Below, in pieces: positions 21,450 to 33,841 of a DNA stretch of 64,000 bases. Under the pieces are notes generated by a model. That model ran no database searches. It had not been told where the DNA came from and saw nothing but the letters and a program-made list of their open reading frames with translations. The stretch covers positions 56,809,339 to 56,873,338 of the forward strand of contig OX439043.1 in NCBI GenBank assembly GCA_949317995.1. The letters are read 5' to 3'. The number at the start of each line of letters is the position of its first letter. The first letter of the stretch is position 1. The DNA is from Acholoe squamosa (taxonomy: Eukaryota > Annelida > Polychaeta > Phyllodocida > Polynoidae). Position numbers and translations under genes: made by a program.

Positions 21450-23814
21450 TTCTAAAAGATACTATTCTATAGTTTATTCTTTTCAAATAAAGATTTTTAG
21501 AAGAAAATGCAGGAAAATAATCTAAAACCTTTTCTGTACAGACCCACACTGCCTGTGCCCACCAATCTGTCCAACCTTGCCACTCTGACCAGTGTTAGAC
21601 AGTATAGATGTATGATAATACACATCGGACAATGGATGGCTTGTCTTCCACTTGAAAGGCCATAGAGGTACTTACAGAAGAAGTATGGTTTTGCCTTATT
21701 GTTATGGCATCAGGACGATGGGTTATAACCATGCAGTACTAGAAAAAGCGCCTCAGATTTATAGAGATTTGCATTGAGTAAGGAATGGATGTTTTTCATA
21801 TAGCTTGCCCTTCATTTCTCTTCTTTCACAGGAGCAGTGTCTTTTCTTTCCCATTTTCTCTATGTGAATTGATTTGTTCAGTTTTACTCTCAATCTCCGC
21901 ACCTTAAATTTCTATAAACCATTCTCCACAGTGTACCACGGGCAGCTGACTCCGTGTCTTGTATCATTTTCTCTCATTGGTCTTTCAATCTATTATAGGT
22001 ATATACATGAAACATCACTATGAATGATTATGAGTCATTCAGTCTTAGCAACACAATTTCAATCCTAGCAACATCCAACATGGACATCCTTTACAGAGGG
22101 TCCGTTATCCATGAACAATTACCAAGTGTAATGCATATGCACGCTGGTGCATGTTTTTTTTTTAAATATATCCAATGGCAGGGGCTTTCCTAGCTGACCT
22201 TAGCAAAACAAATAGTGAAACAACCCTTTTATTATTGTTGTCCCATAAAAAAAGCCCAACAAGACCTATACACACAAACAAATAGTAACATTTCACAAGC
22301 CCCTAACCTATTGTAGACGTGCTACTGTAGTGAACAGGGTGGATCCTTATGGTAGAAACCCATGCAGTCTACAGTTCTCACATCCAAGCTGTTGAAGAAG
22401 CCAATTTCTACTAGTTCCTCAACAAACCACAGTTCATCCTGATACCACATTTAGCAGCCGCACTAGATCAAACATTACAAAACCTTTTGACTGACCTTGT
22501 AGGAGCTAGACAAAAATAAGAAGACACACACTGTCCCTCACCAAGGATTATAGTCACTAGCATCAGAGACCCAAGGCTAGTCTATAGTGGGTGCAAATGA
22601 GCAGGTAAGGAGTACATGGAGGTGGTGCAGGAAGAGGTGAGCAGCTCTGTCTGATAGCCTTCTGGAGAAGGTGGAACAGGCCTGCAGACACTTGACCTCT
22701 CCATAGGTATAGGCCTTTAACAGACAGAATGCAGCGAGAATGTGGCAATAGCAATGGCGTGGAAATAAAAATAACACACAACCGCTGTCTGCCTGGAATT
22801 ACTCTGATTGTATCCTGGTACCTGAGTGACTGGTTTAGAAAATCTTGGGGGCCTTTGGAAATGACAATATGGTGGCACTCATTGGGTGACCTGCTATAGG
22901 GCTATACACCCTCACTGCTTCCAGGTAGAGCTCAGGTAGAGGCCAGGTGAGCAGCTTGGACCCTGGAGAGGCTGCTCCAGGTACCACTCTGTGGGTGCCT
23001 CCAAGGGTCCAGCTCTACACCCTCCACCTTCCCACCCCACCCCGCCCCTCCTCTTGTGTGGAGAGGTAATACTTCCCATGGTTAAGGATCTAGATTCTGC
23101 CACAGACAGCCTCTCATGCTCATACCCTATGCAAACCTGGCCAAGAGCAACCTGCCACGGAGGGAGGGGGTGGGGTGGGTTTGGGGTTAGTCCCATGGGT
23201 GCAGCGCCATTTTCAATAAATCATCATTGAAATAGGTGACCTAGCAGTTAAAAGTCATTGTTAGCTAGGTTTACGGGTTTCCTACACAGAACCATAAAAA
23301 TGAGGTACTGAGCCGTCATCTTTATAGTTGGTTTATGGTATTTCCCTACTTCGGCAAAAACATTATCACATTCATCGATTATTTATTTCAAATGGCAATG
23401 ATACTCATATGACTGTACATCAGAGACGACAGGACTGGCTTCACACTCGATGCATCTTATTATCAGCCCTATACCTCTCCTATGCTGCCCCCTCCAAAGG
23501 TAATGCAAATCATAACTTCAAGGCAAATGGTGACAAGTGTCTTGATGTGATGCATGCAGCTTCAATTGGCAAATTTCCGAGGATGATGCAGGGACTTAGA
23601 ACGGTGCCAACTGATGTCTGCGTATTCACATAGGGGCACTGTGGAAATGTGCTTACACTGCTGTTTGAATTTTAAAAGAATGATGACATCTAGATAGGGG
23701 TTTTAGATCCTGCTACAAAGGGTCCCATATACAATCTATGCGGATATACATTTTGGAGCTTCTTACCTTGGAATGTGCCTCTCTCAGCGCACCGTTGGTG
23801 CCTGCAATGGGCCA
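21447..23814. other. Intergenic, no supported gene
   Basis: The region holds short open frames on both strands, the longest 101 codons at 23328-23633 plus, none with a recognised domain or consistent splice partners. A G+C-richer patch at about 22905-23200 stays partly open on both strands and could include an unrecognised exon, but nothing specific supports it. Confidence 0.35.
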
Positions 23815-24660
23815 AAAATGTATTTGTAATGTTTGGGAACGTTATACATGTAATTATAGTTATGCCTTTTACGTCAAAATTACATATTTTTATGCTAAAA
23901 ATGAAATGTATTCATATAACGGCAAAAAGGGTATATAAATGTTTGCAGAACTCGTATTTTGTTTGGCATTCATAAAAAACGTTTTCCAGCCAAGTGGGTA
24001 AGTGTGTATATATAGCATCCAGAATCTCAATGTTTTCTCCACTCCAAGTACCTGTGACATATTCACTCATTCCTATTTGACTTAAGCATAGTATCTATGT
24101 CAACTCCCCTATTACTGCCTACAACAGCATATAATAAACACATTATTACAAACACACTGTTCTCACCTTCATCCTCACCTACACACCTGTAACAACTAAA
24201 AGGAAACAACTACCCAAATATTTTGCACATACCCTTTTCATTTAGCTCCCATAACTGAATGGCCTCTCACAACCCCAACGACAATTATGTTGTATGGAGG
24301 GGGTTGCCTCTCTACCATGTACCTCTCTCTGTTCACGATACACTGTATAAACTGTTGTTGAAATAACGAAGGATACCTCTTCCCAAAGGTGACAGAGATC
24401 CGTCATTATTTTTTCAGAGATGTCATTGTTTTCACAGAGATTCCTTGTACACAATGACACCTGGGATTTCTTGTAAAAACTACACTGGCCTCCTGTTATA
24501 TAATTACGGTGGTTCACTGTTCAGTTTACAAGGATCCCTGGTAGATTCAACAGTTATTTCATAGAGCGTACCATTCTTTTAATCTCTATGTTGACCTTTG
24601 CAATTTCAAATACTGTATTTCAAACAGTATTCTTTTAATTGTACCGTACCATTCTAAACT
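23815..24660. repeat. 846-bp tandem duplication, first copy
   Basis: Begins AAAATGTATTTGTAATGTTT and ends CCATTCTAAACT, immediately followed by the second copy. By eye the copies differ at roughly 25 positions (about 97% identity) with no length change. A small element-like segment (about 24339-24568) runs from an ACACTGTATAAACTG word to the dispersed end motif in inverse. The 91-codon minus-strand frame (24517-24242) stays open in both copies but differs by about five residues, which does not suggest constraint. Confidence 0.93.
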
Positions 24661-25506
24661 AAAATGTATTTGTAATGTTTGGGAACGTTATACATGTAAT
24701 TATAGTTATGCCTTTTACATCAAAATTACATATTTTTATGCTAAAATTGAAATGTATTTATATAACTGCAAAAAGGGTAGATAAATGTTTGCAGAACTCG
24801 TATTTTGTTTGGCATTCATAAAAACCGTTTTCCAGCCAAGTGGGTAAGTGTGTATATATAGCCTCCAGAATCTCAATGTTTTCTCCACTCCAAGTACCTG
24901 TGACATATTCACTCATTCCTATTTAACTTAAGCATAGTATCTATGTCAACTCCCCCATTACTGCCTACAACAGCATATAATAAACACGTTATTACAAACA
25001 CACTGTTCTCACCTTCATCCTCACCTACACACCTGTAACAACTAGAAGGAAACAACTACCCAAATATTTTGCACACACCCTTTTCATTTAGCTCCCATAA
25101 CTGCATGGCCTCTCACAACCCCAACAACAATTATGTTGTATGGAGGGGGTTGCCTCTCTACCATGTACCTCTCTCTGTTCGCGATACACTGTAAAAACTG
25201 TTGTTGAAATAACGAAGGATACCTCTTCCCAAAGGTGACAGAGATCCATCATTATTTTTACAGAGATGTCATTGTTTTCACAGAGATTCCTTGTACACAA
25301 TGACACCTGGGATTTCTTGTAAAAACTACACTGGCCTCCTGTTATATAATTACGGTGGTTCACTGTTCAGTTTACAAGGATCCCTGGTAGATTCAACAGT
25401 TATTTCATACAGAGTACCATTCTTTTGATCTCTATGTTGACCTTTGCAATTTCAAATACTGTATTTCAAACAGTATTCTTTTAATTGTACCGTACCATTC
25501 TAAACT
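24661..25506. repeat. 846-bp tandem duplication, second copy
   Basis: Exactly the same length as the first copy and directly adjoining it. Here the internal element-like segment starts CACTGTAAAAACTGTTGTTG (about 25186) and ends near 25414. The corresponding 91-codon minus-strand frame is 25363-25088. Confidence 0.93.
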
Positions 25507-27521
25507 ACTAACTTTACCTCAAGTAGATTATAACTTTGATTGATAAAGATGGTCAAAATTATCATTCACACATTTCTAAAAGGATTTATTCTGGTCATTC
25601 ACTATAGCATCTCTTTGATATGTCTGAAATTACCTTCATACTTAATAGTACAATAGACTGGCAACGAAATCGTATGCAGATAGAAAAAAAGACATATGGA
25701 ATAAATTACCAGTATATGAGTGAGAAAGGATCCATGCACTGTGTTTTCAAAACAAAACCTATTTACAACAGAGCACCTTACACACATACACCTTCCACCT
25801 TTCATACATCCTGGCCACCTTTAACTCATCTCTCCCATATTCCTAACACACGTCATCTCACTTTGACCCAGCCCTTCTCCCTCTGTCCTCTATCTCGTAT
25901 GTTACTCTCTGATCTCCATATAGTTCTGTACCTGCTCACATTCTACAGGCAGCCATATTGTCCCCCAGTCAGCATACAAGGATCTATAACACTGTACTGG
26001 TTATAGCAGTAGGTTATTAGTCTGGGTAGGAGGCACTGCAGTTATTTTAAAAGTTGATTCCATTCTCCAATTATCATGCTATCATTATAATGCTGCATTG
26101 GTCTTGCTATAGCCTTATAACCCTGCTGTAGGTATTTCTCACCTGGAGAACAGGTGTGCTTTATCTAGTGGTGTATAGCTCCCAGCTTCTACTCCCTGGC
26201 TCCTACACTATACTGGGGGTCCTTATCAACCATGAATCTACCTTGTAAAAATAAGCCACCCCCACTTTACCCCCAAACACCCCCCTCACCCTGGTTTTAT
26301 ACCCCATACATCTACCATAAGTGTAAAGGCCACACTTTCTAAAGGAGACGTTGTTCAAAATTGTAAATTCGATTCTATTTTCATTTGGTCACAGAAATTT
26401 ATTCAACCTTGCTTAGCCCAACCTATATGACAACCATAATCACTTTGAGGCATCATTAATTTCAATGACTGCAGTCCTATGGCTTTGGTAAGAGCTACAT
26501 CCCAACAGCAGATGAGCACATTTGGAAAGGCTTCTTTGACATAATGCAAAGTAAGGGTATATGGGAAATTATGGTATACTTTAGAGTTAACTCTGGGAGT
26601 TGGCTATAGACAGGGGTAAGTTATCACATATATCAGACATAGTTTGGGAAGAGGGAGGGAAAATACAAAACAAATCACTTTGAAGGCCATTACTAAAACA
26701 GTCCACAACTGGGTTTCTGACACCTGCGGACTTATAAATACTCTTGAGTAGAGGTTCATAGGAAATGCTAATTTGCAACCTTTGTTAAAGATCAAAACCC
26801 ATAGATGTGTTTTGCTTATTCCTACTTTTCTTTATATATAGATTGCACATCTTTCTCCTATACACACATGTTCTCCTTTGCATTTGTGTGGTTTCCAATG
26901 CATTTCTTAAACGAATTACCACTATCAAATTAAAATACATAGTCCTCACTTACTACATGGACATTTGCCATAGAAACAGTACCTAATGTAAAATCAGTAA
27001 TAGCTGTAGGGCATATGGTGAATAAACCATACACAAGTGGTATATAAGCCAATAATATCATTTTTTTTATTTGATCGTTGAAAGGTGGTCAAATCAACAC
27101 CTTTTCTTGTATCTTTTCACCTCAACCTTTGCGTTCTACTTCCAGGCCCTAACCTATACCCTCTCACGTCCCATGTTGGTATTCACCCTTTAGTCTCCCT
27201 TTCCCCATACTTATATTATGGTCAAGGCAAACATGCATGCTGCGTGGTATGTTTACTGTCCAAACCTGTGAACCCTAACTTGACTATCATAACTAACTGA
27301 CCATTTTGGATCCCTGTGCACTCCTTGAACTATATCAAGGTCATGCAGAGGAACCTGGGACCTCAGGACTTGATGATAGGCTTCACTTATTATGCAGGCA
27401 AAAACAACAGATTAATATAACTTCTCTTGGGGAGTCAAAAGGAAAGCAAAATGCATTACACATCCTTTTATGATAAAGGAAGTGTCCAGTCCCTGAAACA
27501 TTTGAACTGTATATTCAAGAC
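25507..27521. other. Intergenic, no gene recognised
   Basis: Includes a plus-strand open frame of 128 codons (25620-26006) that starts plausibly but becomes a Pro/Ser/Thr/Leu-rich run from pyrimidine-rich sequence; no domain was recognised. No terminal repeats were found. Confidence 0.4.
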
Positions 27522-27523
27522 TA

Positions 27524-28498
27524 CACTGTAAAAAAGGAGCTTAGATTTTAAACGTGTTGAGGTCTAAACATGTTTAAAGTCTAAACATGTTGTATATGTA
27601 TGTGTACTATTAGCCATCTGTTTAGGGTTTAAACACTTTTATTCTAAATGCCTAAACACCTATGCTAAACATGTTTAGATGTTTAGCATGGAAACAGTCT
27701 GAAGTTTAGGTGTTTAGGATTTCAACATGTTTAGGTGTTTAGGTATGAAAGACACACTAGATGGCAGGTGTGTGCTTTAGTGAACCTTCTAAAAAGAGTT
27801 AGTATTCAAGCGCCCCGGCAGTTTTTATTTTAGCAGCCTCAATTCCCCGGCGCTTACACAAGACAGGCACTTATTCGGTATACAGTTTTCAATGCTTAAG
27901 AGATATTTCAGCAAGACATTATTTATTCAAATACCGGCCCTTAAACACAACTGTACGGTATACTCTCTTCCCATTTAGATTATGCTAAAAGTCCTTTGCA
28001 AATCATTATTAAGGACTTTCATATAAAAGAACACCAGTACAATAATGAATTGGTCATTTAGATCCTGTACCATTTGGATCAATGAGTATTGTTATCCTTA
28101 GACACCTTTACTGTTTACACTGCAGTCCAAGAATAGATAGGGCTATATCCATTCAGTCATTCTGTTGTACTATAAAATCGGGTGACTCTCTATCATGGAT
28201 AATGGATGTGATGATATATATACCTTGAGGGTACTATTGATGAAATCTCTACCTACTATAAATAAAGTAGGATAATTGCGATGATCTACTGAAATTCAAC
28301 ATCTATGTATATCACATCTAAACACAATAGCATAAAGCTAAACACCTTGACCTTGAAACATCTAAGCATGTCATACCTAAACACATGGACAAACCTAAGC
28401 ATAAACATAGTAAACACTTTACAAACCTAAAATCAGATCTAAACGGGACAAGAAATGTTTAGCAAAGTGCTTAGAATCTAAACACCTTTTTCACAGTG
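27524..28498. mobile_element. Non-autonomous DNA transposon with CACTG ends, 975 bp
   Basis: The left end CACTGTAAAAAAGGAGCTTA is matched by the complement of the right end (reading CACTGTGAAAAAGGTGTTTA from outside). TA flanks both sides (27522-27523 and 28499-28500). Both subterminal regions (27540-27750 and 28310-28490) are packed with variants of TAAACATGTTTAG and GTGTTTAGG, whereas the centre lacks them. It resembles the 6842-8350 element in end sequence and 2-bp duplication. No coding capacity; it carries a nested repeat at about 27802-27962. Confidence 0.8.
27802..27962. repeat. Nested GGCGCTTATTCG-type repeat, copy 1
   Basis: Contains AAGCGCCCCGG, CCCCGGCGCTTA, ACTTATTCGGTA and ACCGGCCCTTAAAC, the vocabulary of the repeats at about 56015-56200 and 63742-63932. 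It lies inside the CACTG element, so it probably inserted there later. Edges are approximate. Confidence 0.55.
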
Positions 28499-28624
28499 TA
28501 ATGGCTTTCGAGCTCTTTCTGTATAACTTTGTATCACTCACAGAAGAATACATTTGTTGTGTAGATAATACCACCCAGAGCTGAAAAAGATATCTCTAAA
28601 TCAACATTGTGGACATACTAAGTT

Positions 28625-29048
28625 ATTAACACATATTCACATTTCCACAAAAAAAAACGTGTTGCATACCACTCACATCTGGATTTGTTATTAACAATCA
28701 GCACTTACTCTATACAGTAAGGCTGTGTTGAATTGGCTACAGGGTATATAATACTGACTTGTAAGCCAACACCAAACCTTCACACAGCCTCAAACACGAC
28801 TGAAGGCCAGACAAAACACCAACTGACTCTAATGATGTTTCTCTGCCAACCTTCACCACCTCCCTCAAAGTCTAAGAGGGCGAGGCAGTAGTACTTCTGT
28901 AGTATAGTATGGGGAGTCAATGTAGACATTCCATTTTCTCAGGTAACTTGCATCAATCCCAACAGTAGACCAAGTCTTCTGCCTCTCATGTAATCTATGA
29001 ATGCAAAGTGAGAGAAGTATGATGTCTCTTTGGGAGAGCTTTTTGTTC
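28625..29048. repeat. Paired direct repeat flanking the recombinase fragment, copy 1
   Basis: From ATTAACACATATTCACATTT to GAGAGCTTTTTGTTC this 424-bp block recurs at 30161-30583 with few differences. Its minus strand has a 60-codon frame conserved in both copies (containing QRDIILLSLCIHRLH), which was not recognised. Past the right edge the copies diverge abruptly; here the flank is CACTGTTCAGTTTACAAG, which also occurs in the 846-bp duplication. Confidence 0.9.
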
Positions 29049-29136
29049 ACTGTTCAGTTTACAAGTTTACAAATACTCCCAACGTCTGAAATCTAACAAC
29101 CCTGTGGACAAGCCACTGGTGCTGTGATTTACCAGT

Positions 29137-29430
29137 ATGGACAATACAAAAATCTGTGTATACTCACACCTTCGGTTCTACATAGCTGACAGTAGGGCGA
29201 CCAATGCTACCCCATACCTGTTCTCCACTGTCAAACAACCCTCAAAGAAGGCCAGGTCGGCATCTACTAGTGCAGCAGCACGCCTCAATATACCCATCAA
29301 TGACATTCTGTCATCAGCGGGCTGGAGTTCTGCCAGTACATTTGCACGGTTCTACAACCGACCACTGTATGTACCACCGGTGAACCATGACACAAACTTC
29401 ATACCAACAATGCTAAACAATGTCCAATAA
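29137..29430 (+). pseudogene. Tyrosine-recombinase C-terminal fragment, DIRS/Ngaro/Crypton type
   Basis: Residues about 46-84 of the 97-codon frame read KKARSASTSAAARLN, then IPINDILSSAGWSS, then STFARFYNRPL. This matches the catalytic C-terminus of eukaryotic tyrosine recombinases (the HxxR box, the GW box and the final nucleophile Tyr) found in DIRS-like retrotransposons and Cryptons. Arg of the HxxR-like box, the Trp and the terminal Tyr are present; the His position appears to be Lys. An in-frame stop lies nine bases before the first ATG and the upstream catalytic region is absent, so this is a remnant. No reverse transcriptase was found nearby. The recombinase assignment is fairly secure; the class is inferred. 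Confidence 0.7.
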
Positions 29431-29896
29431 GACACTCTGGGAAAAAGTTAAACAGTGACTCATCACAAACTTAAAGACACTTCATAGTATCATAAACCGC
29501 CTTTTAGTGCTGATTCAATAGTGATGACCTTAGTCTATAACTTGATAGTAGCACATATGTAATCAAACATATACATACAACAGTAGTAATCTAGAACTAG
29601 ATCATAGTATTATATACTCATATAGATTAAGTATCCGGGGTCTGACTGACCAAGGTTTTCCTTTATCCTGAATGCAGGAAAAAGGGGGAGGGGTATAGTA
29701 CCCCTACATTCAACATTTACATGCACAGGTATATGGCATATCACTATCAGTTTAGGTATCAAATGATACACTGCTTGTGTTGATTGTAGTTTCTTTACTG
29801 TTAATAAAATTTCAGTAGTAGAAGCCCGCCTTGAGTTTATAATTACCGTCTAAGATGAAGAGGCCAGGTCGTCAGGATGTTATCCTATGACTAAGG

Positions 29897-30162
29897 ATTG
29901 TATATTAGACGAATTAATGACGTCTGATAATAATCCTTAAGAGTAGATAACATCCTGACAGTGACTTGGCCCAATAAACCCTCGTGCATTCAGCACTCTT
30001 ACCCACCCACAAGTCACTGGGTAATTATAACTCAAAAACGTTTCTGTTAAAGTCTGATCCCTTCAGCCCCAGGACACAGGATATATAGGCCAAGTCACTG
30101 TCAGGATGTTATCTACTCTTAATGATATTTATCAGACATCATTAATTCGTCTAATATACAAT
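29897..30162. repeat. 75-bp inverted repeat with 116-bp spacer
   Basis: The left arm 29897-29971 starts ATTGTATATTAGACGAATTA and ends CAGTGACTTGGCC. The right arm 30088-30162 is its complement with only a few mismatches. A partial extra copy of the arm's inner part lies at 29861-29885 (GTCAGGATGTTATCCT). The right arm abuts the second copy of the paired direct repeat. The geometry fits a foldback MITE or the terminal/internal complementary parts of a DIRS-like element. Confidence 0.85.
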
Positions 30163-30583
30163 TAACACATATTCACATTTCCACAATGAAAACGTGTTGC
30201 ATACCACTCACATCTGGATTTATTATTAACAATGAGCACTTACTCTATACAGTAAGCCTGTGTTAAATTGGCTACAGGGTATATAATACTGACTTGTAAG
30301 CCAACACCAAACCTTCACACAGCTTCAAACACGACTGAAGGCCAGACAAAATACCAACTGACTCTAATGATGTTTCTCTGCCAACCTTCACCACCTCCCT
30401 CAGAGTCTAAGAGGACGAGGCAGTAGTACTTCTCTAGTATAGTATGGGGAGTCAATATAGACATTCCATTTTCTCAGGTAACTTGCATCGATCCCAACAG
30501 TAGACCAAGTCTTCTGGGTCTCATGTAATCTATGAATGCAAAGTGAGAGAAGTATGATGTCTCTTTGGGAGAGCTTTTTGTTC
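30161..30583. repeat. Paired direct repeat flanking the recombinase fragment, copy 2
   Basis: This is the 423-bp partner of 28625-29048. It starts at the end of the 75-bp inverted repeat and stops at TTTTTGTTC, after which the flank is unrelated (CCTTCTGGCATAC). Confidence 0.9.
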
Positions 30584-31028
30584 CCTTCTGGCATACAATA
30601 AATCAGTAAGGAAAAAAACCTGTAATCCAACTCATCAAAATTACATGGCCTTGATTGATGATGTTCAATTCTGTATCGATCTCATGGAAACTAAATTTAG
30701 AAATCTGAAATGGCATCCCATATCCCTGGCTTGCTTCCACATCAGGTTATGGCGATGAGGCCACTACCTCCCCACCGCCAGCCTCACCACCAACTGTTTG
30801 CTGTTAGAACACCCCCCCCCCCAATGATGCTTTGCCCTCTCACACTCAGAGCCCCTCTAACTTACAATGATTACCCCTGACGACCAATTTGTTACTAGTC
30901 ATCTGCGTCTTTAGAGGAAGAAACAGGGCTATAGGATAGCATAAGGTATACAACGATCATGGGGACAATCTAAAGAAGAATTGATATTCCTTTTTTGAAA
31001 ATGAAACACACATACATTAAGAGAGAGG
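30584..31028. other. Intergenic, nothing recognised
   Basis: No coding or terminal-repeat signal; a C-run occurs near 30811-30822. Confidence 0.4.
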
Positions 31029-31340
31029 GGTATGTTTCAGAATGATTAACGATTTGGCCCTTATTCACGTTTTCTACGACCACAATCATAATGTTTGTAT
31101 AATTGTGATCGAATTTTTCAGTTGCAAAACACAAAATCGTACAGATTCACGAACAAGGCCACAACCTATCTACAACTGTAGAGGAAGTGGTGCTGTCCTA
31201 CACTGTGTTGGCTTATTTGTACAATCACCTCGTGTGATTTGCATTGTACAATTTAGTTGGTGGTCGCCAAGGGGTAATAGTTTCTATGAGAATGTGAAAG
31301 TGATGCCATTTGGTGATCGTTAATCATTCTAAAACATACC
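31029..31340. mobile_element. 312-bp MITE with GGTATGTTTTAGAATGATTA ends
   Basis: The left end GGTATGTTTCAGAATGATTA followed by ACGAT is matched in inverse by the right end ATCGTTAATCATTCTAAAAC followed by ATACC, about 25 bp with one mismatch. The plus strand is open for 93 codons across almost the whole body (31042-31323), starting and stopping within the inverted ends, so the frame is probably incidental. No target duplication was recognised. Confidence 0.8.
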
Positions 31341-31511
31341 CTGGGAGAGACTGAGACAAGTTCTGTCAGCCGTCGCAGGGTTGGGTCCGTGTATCAGCAA
31401 ACGTTTTCATGGCTCAATAAAATGAAATGGGGAAAGAAAGTGAATTAGGAGAACAGAAAAAAACCAAGATAACATACTCCCCCCTCTGATAGAAGTAGAA
31501 AGAACATCAGG

Positions 31512-31531
31512 AGGGCATTTCAAAATGATAG

Positions 31532-31592
<61 letters not shown>

Positions 31593-31606
31593 TTTAGAAA
31601 TGCCCT
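31512..31606. repeat. Hairpin with a (TA)n core
   Basis: AGGGCATTTCAAAATGATA (31512-31530) and TATCATTTAGAAATGCCCT (31588-31606) are near-complements flanking about 28 TA units (31534-31590). The whole 95 bp can fold into one hairpin. A related arm, AGGGCATTTCAAAGTGGTA, occurs near 32903, so the arms may belong to a MITE whose middle became a microsatellite. Confidence 0.8.
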
Positions 31607-31674
31607 GCTGAGAGCAAGACAAAGGGAGAAGGGGAGGACAGATAGACAGAGACAGACAGACCGAGAGGGAGGGG

Positions 31675-31865
31675 GGGGGGCACTTGTTGGGGGGGGACCC
31701 CGTGCCCAATGTCGATTTTGACGGATGACAATGGGGCTGTGTACAAATGACATCATGCTTTTTTTGGCCATTTTTGACCCCCCTCCCCCTTGTCATGTTT
31801 TGTCATACAATGCTTGACCCCCCCTTAACATGACGTCATGCAGAGATAACCCCCCCCCCCCCCCG
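31675..31865. repeat. Repeat with TGTACAAATGACATCATGC, copy 1
   Basis: Contains GGGGCTGTGTACAAATGACA, then TTTTTGACCCCCCTCCCCCT, then TTGTCATGTTTTGTCAT, then ACATGACGTCATGCAG and a C-run of 14. The same words, in inverse order and strand, occur at 33842-33990. Confidence 0.65.
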
Positions 31866-32489
31866 GCCCAAAGTACATGAAGAGAGTATAGCAAATTGAG
31901 ATGGTTCAAAGGGACATGTATATATTGGGTTAACTTAATGGTGCTGGAAACAGGTGGGGCTTTTTCCACCGTCCCTGGTCCAAAACCGTGCTGGGCTAAT
32001 AATGGGTGTGAATCGGTAAGGCCTAAAAAACATTGTTGTGTTCAGGTAATCAGTCGAAAAAAAAATTAGAAGTTCTAGAAGTGCCAACCGAAAAAAAAAC
32101 CCTACCTACTACCTACCCCAATTTTTTCGACCTTTATTATATCCATGGGGGTACATGGTTTGGAGTAGATGTCTGGGGGTAAATGTCCATGGGGGTAAAT
32201 GGTTTGGGGGTAGATGTCTGGGGGCAAATGTTCAGGGGGTAAAGGTCCTGTTACCTCACATCCTCATGAGAGGGAAAGGAAAGGAAATAAGAGAAGAAAT
32301 CAGATCTAGCCGACAGTTACAGTGGCTTCACTGAACTACAAGTGTTACATTACAAGTGTGGTAATATGATTACACATATATAATTAAGATCACACTTACA
32401 AAACAATCATTTTACTGTAAGGCATAATATAAGGCATAACCCCTAGAGTCCCATTCAGAAAAAGGAGAGAATAAGCTGTTTGTTTCCAA

Positions 32490-32746
32490 GGGACAGTTTG
32501 TTATTCATCAACAGGGGGAGCAGGATGCAGATTGAGGGGGGAGGGAGGAAAATAATTTGACAGCTCAAAGTGGGGAAGGGGGCAGAGAAAAATGTTGTGC
32601 CTTTTCTGTGAAATACTGTAGAACAGGAGGGATGACCAGGGCAATCTGTCCGAGGGGGAGGGGGTCATAAAATTTTCAGATATCTGCACGTCTGTATGGC
32701 AATCTACCCCACCCCTAAGGCCTGTTGATGAGTAACGAGCAATCCC
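32490..32746. mobile_element. Diverged Harbinger-type MITE
   Basis: Left end GGGACAGTTTGTTATTCATC followed by AACAGG and right end CCTGTTGATGAGTAACGAGC followed by AATCCC are inverse matches with several mismatches. CAA lies on the left and TAA on the right. Ends and composition relate it to the copy at 16310-16604 (ATTCATCAAC word) but it is degraded. Confidence 0.55.
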
Positions 32747-32749
32747 TAA

Positions 32750-33840
32750 ATTAACAGTGGGTTTTTGAATTGTGAAATTTATCAAATAGAATAGAAGTTG
32801 GGTCATTTGAATCTTTCTACTGAATTCTCAATGCCAGGGTACTTCTTACCCGCATTGATCAACCCATATATGGGGTCCTTTGGTTAAATGAGTCCAACTA
32901 AAAGGGCATTTCAAAGTGGTATGGGACCTGGGTTAGAGGTAGGATAGAGTAGTGGACCAACACTGACACTGATGGCAGTGACAATCATTGAGTGGGATGT
33001 CTGAGGTAGGCACTTCAACAAAAAATTTAAACTGTTTGCAAAAAAAAAAAAATATTTGTCACATTCGATTGAGCTCATTGTGAATTTTTCAATTCTTTTG
33101 GAATTATCTTTCTATCTTGTGTAGAACCAGAGATACAAGACAAATAGTGTCCGAAATATTGCAGCAAGTAGCACTATAGAAGTGGTAGAAATAGGTGTCA
33201 GTTTTTGTGATGTGAGTCACTGAGTGCAGCCATGCACTGACCACTCAGTGGTCCACTGCCAGTGGCCACCTGCTTGGCTGTCACTATAGCAGTGATATGA
33301 ATAGCCAACACTTCCCAAATGTTTCATTTTTTGGTCCTCTTAAAAGTATCAGTGGGCAAAGTAATAGAAACATGAAAATTCATATTCTGGCAGAGTATTA
33401 TGCCCTAAATCTGTGTCTGGTGTTAGTTTTCTGGTGTCTCTAGTGGTTGATATGTTTTTTAAAGCTCCAATATAACCTTCATATTCAACTTACTGTAAAA
33501 TGTTTAATAATTGGAATTTGTCCTCCCCGATTTCGCTGGTGGGTACCTTGGTATCTAAACTATAAGGATAACTATTTAAATACAAGAAAAATCCCCTAAT
33601 AGAACCCTAAATCGTCGATATTGGCAAGGTCACGATTATCGGCCGCACTCCCACCAGGCAGAAAGTGTCAACCCAGTGTGTCAGCTTTTCTCACCCTCCA
33701 CAGTGGCTTTATCAAAGTGCCTATCTGAGGAAAGCATGCCTGTATAGGTAATATATATTTCATAACAGATGAATGCATTAAACTTCCCTACCTTTACAAA
33801 TCATTTTTTTCTTGCCAAAACTAAAGCAACTTGCAGTTTT
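32750..33840. other. Intergenic, nothing decisive
   Basis: No gene recognised. A short palindromic patch occurs near 33230-33265 (CCACTCAGTGG in a CACTG-rich context). Confidence 0.35.
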
Positions 33841-33841
33841 T

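Noticed and set aside
24242-25363. Paired 91-codon minus-strand frames as a duplicated gene
   Set aside because: They differ by about five residues from few nucleotide changes, show no domain and are best explained by the tandem duplication of non-coding DNA.
31042-31323. 93-codon plus-strand ORF as a gene
   Set aside because: It starts and stops within the inverted ends of a 312-bp MITE and has no recognised domain.
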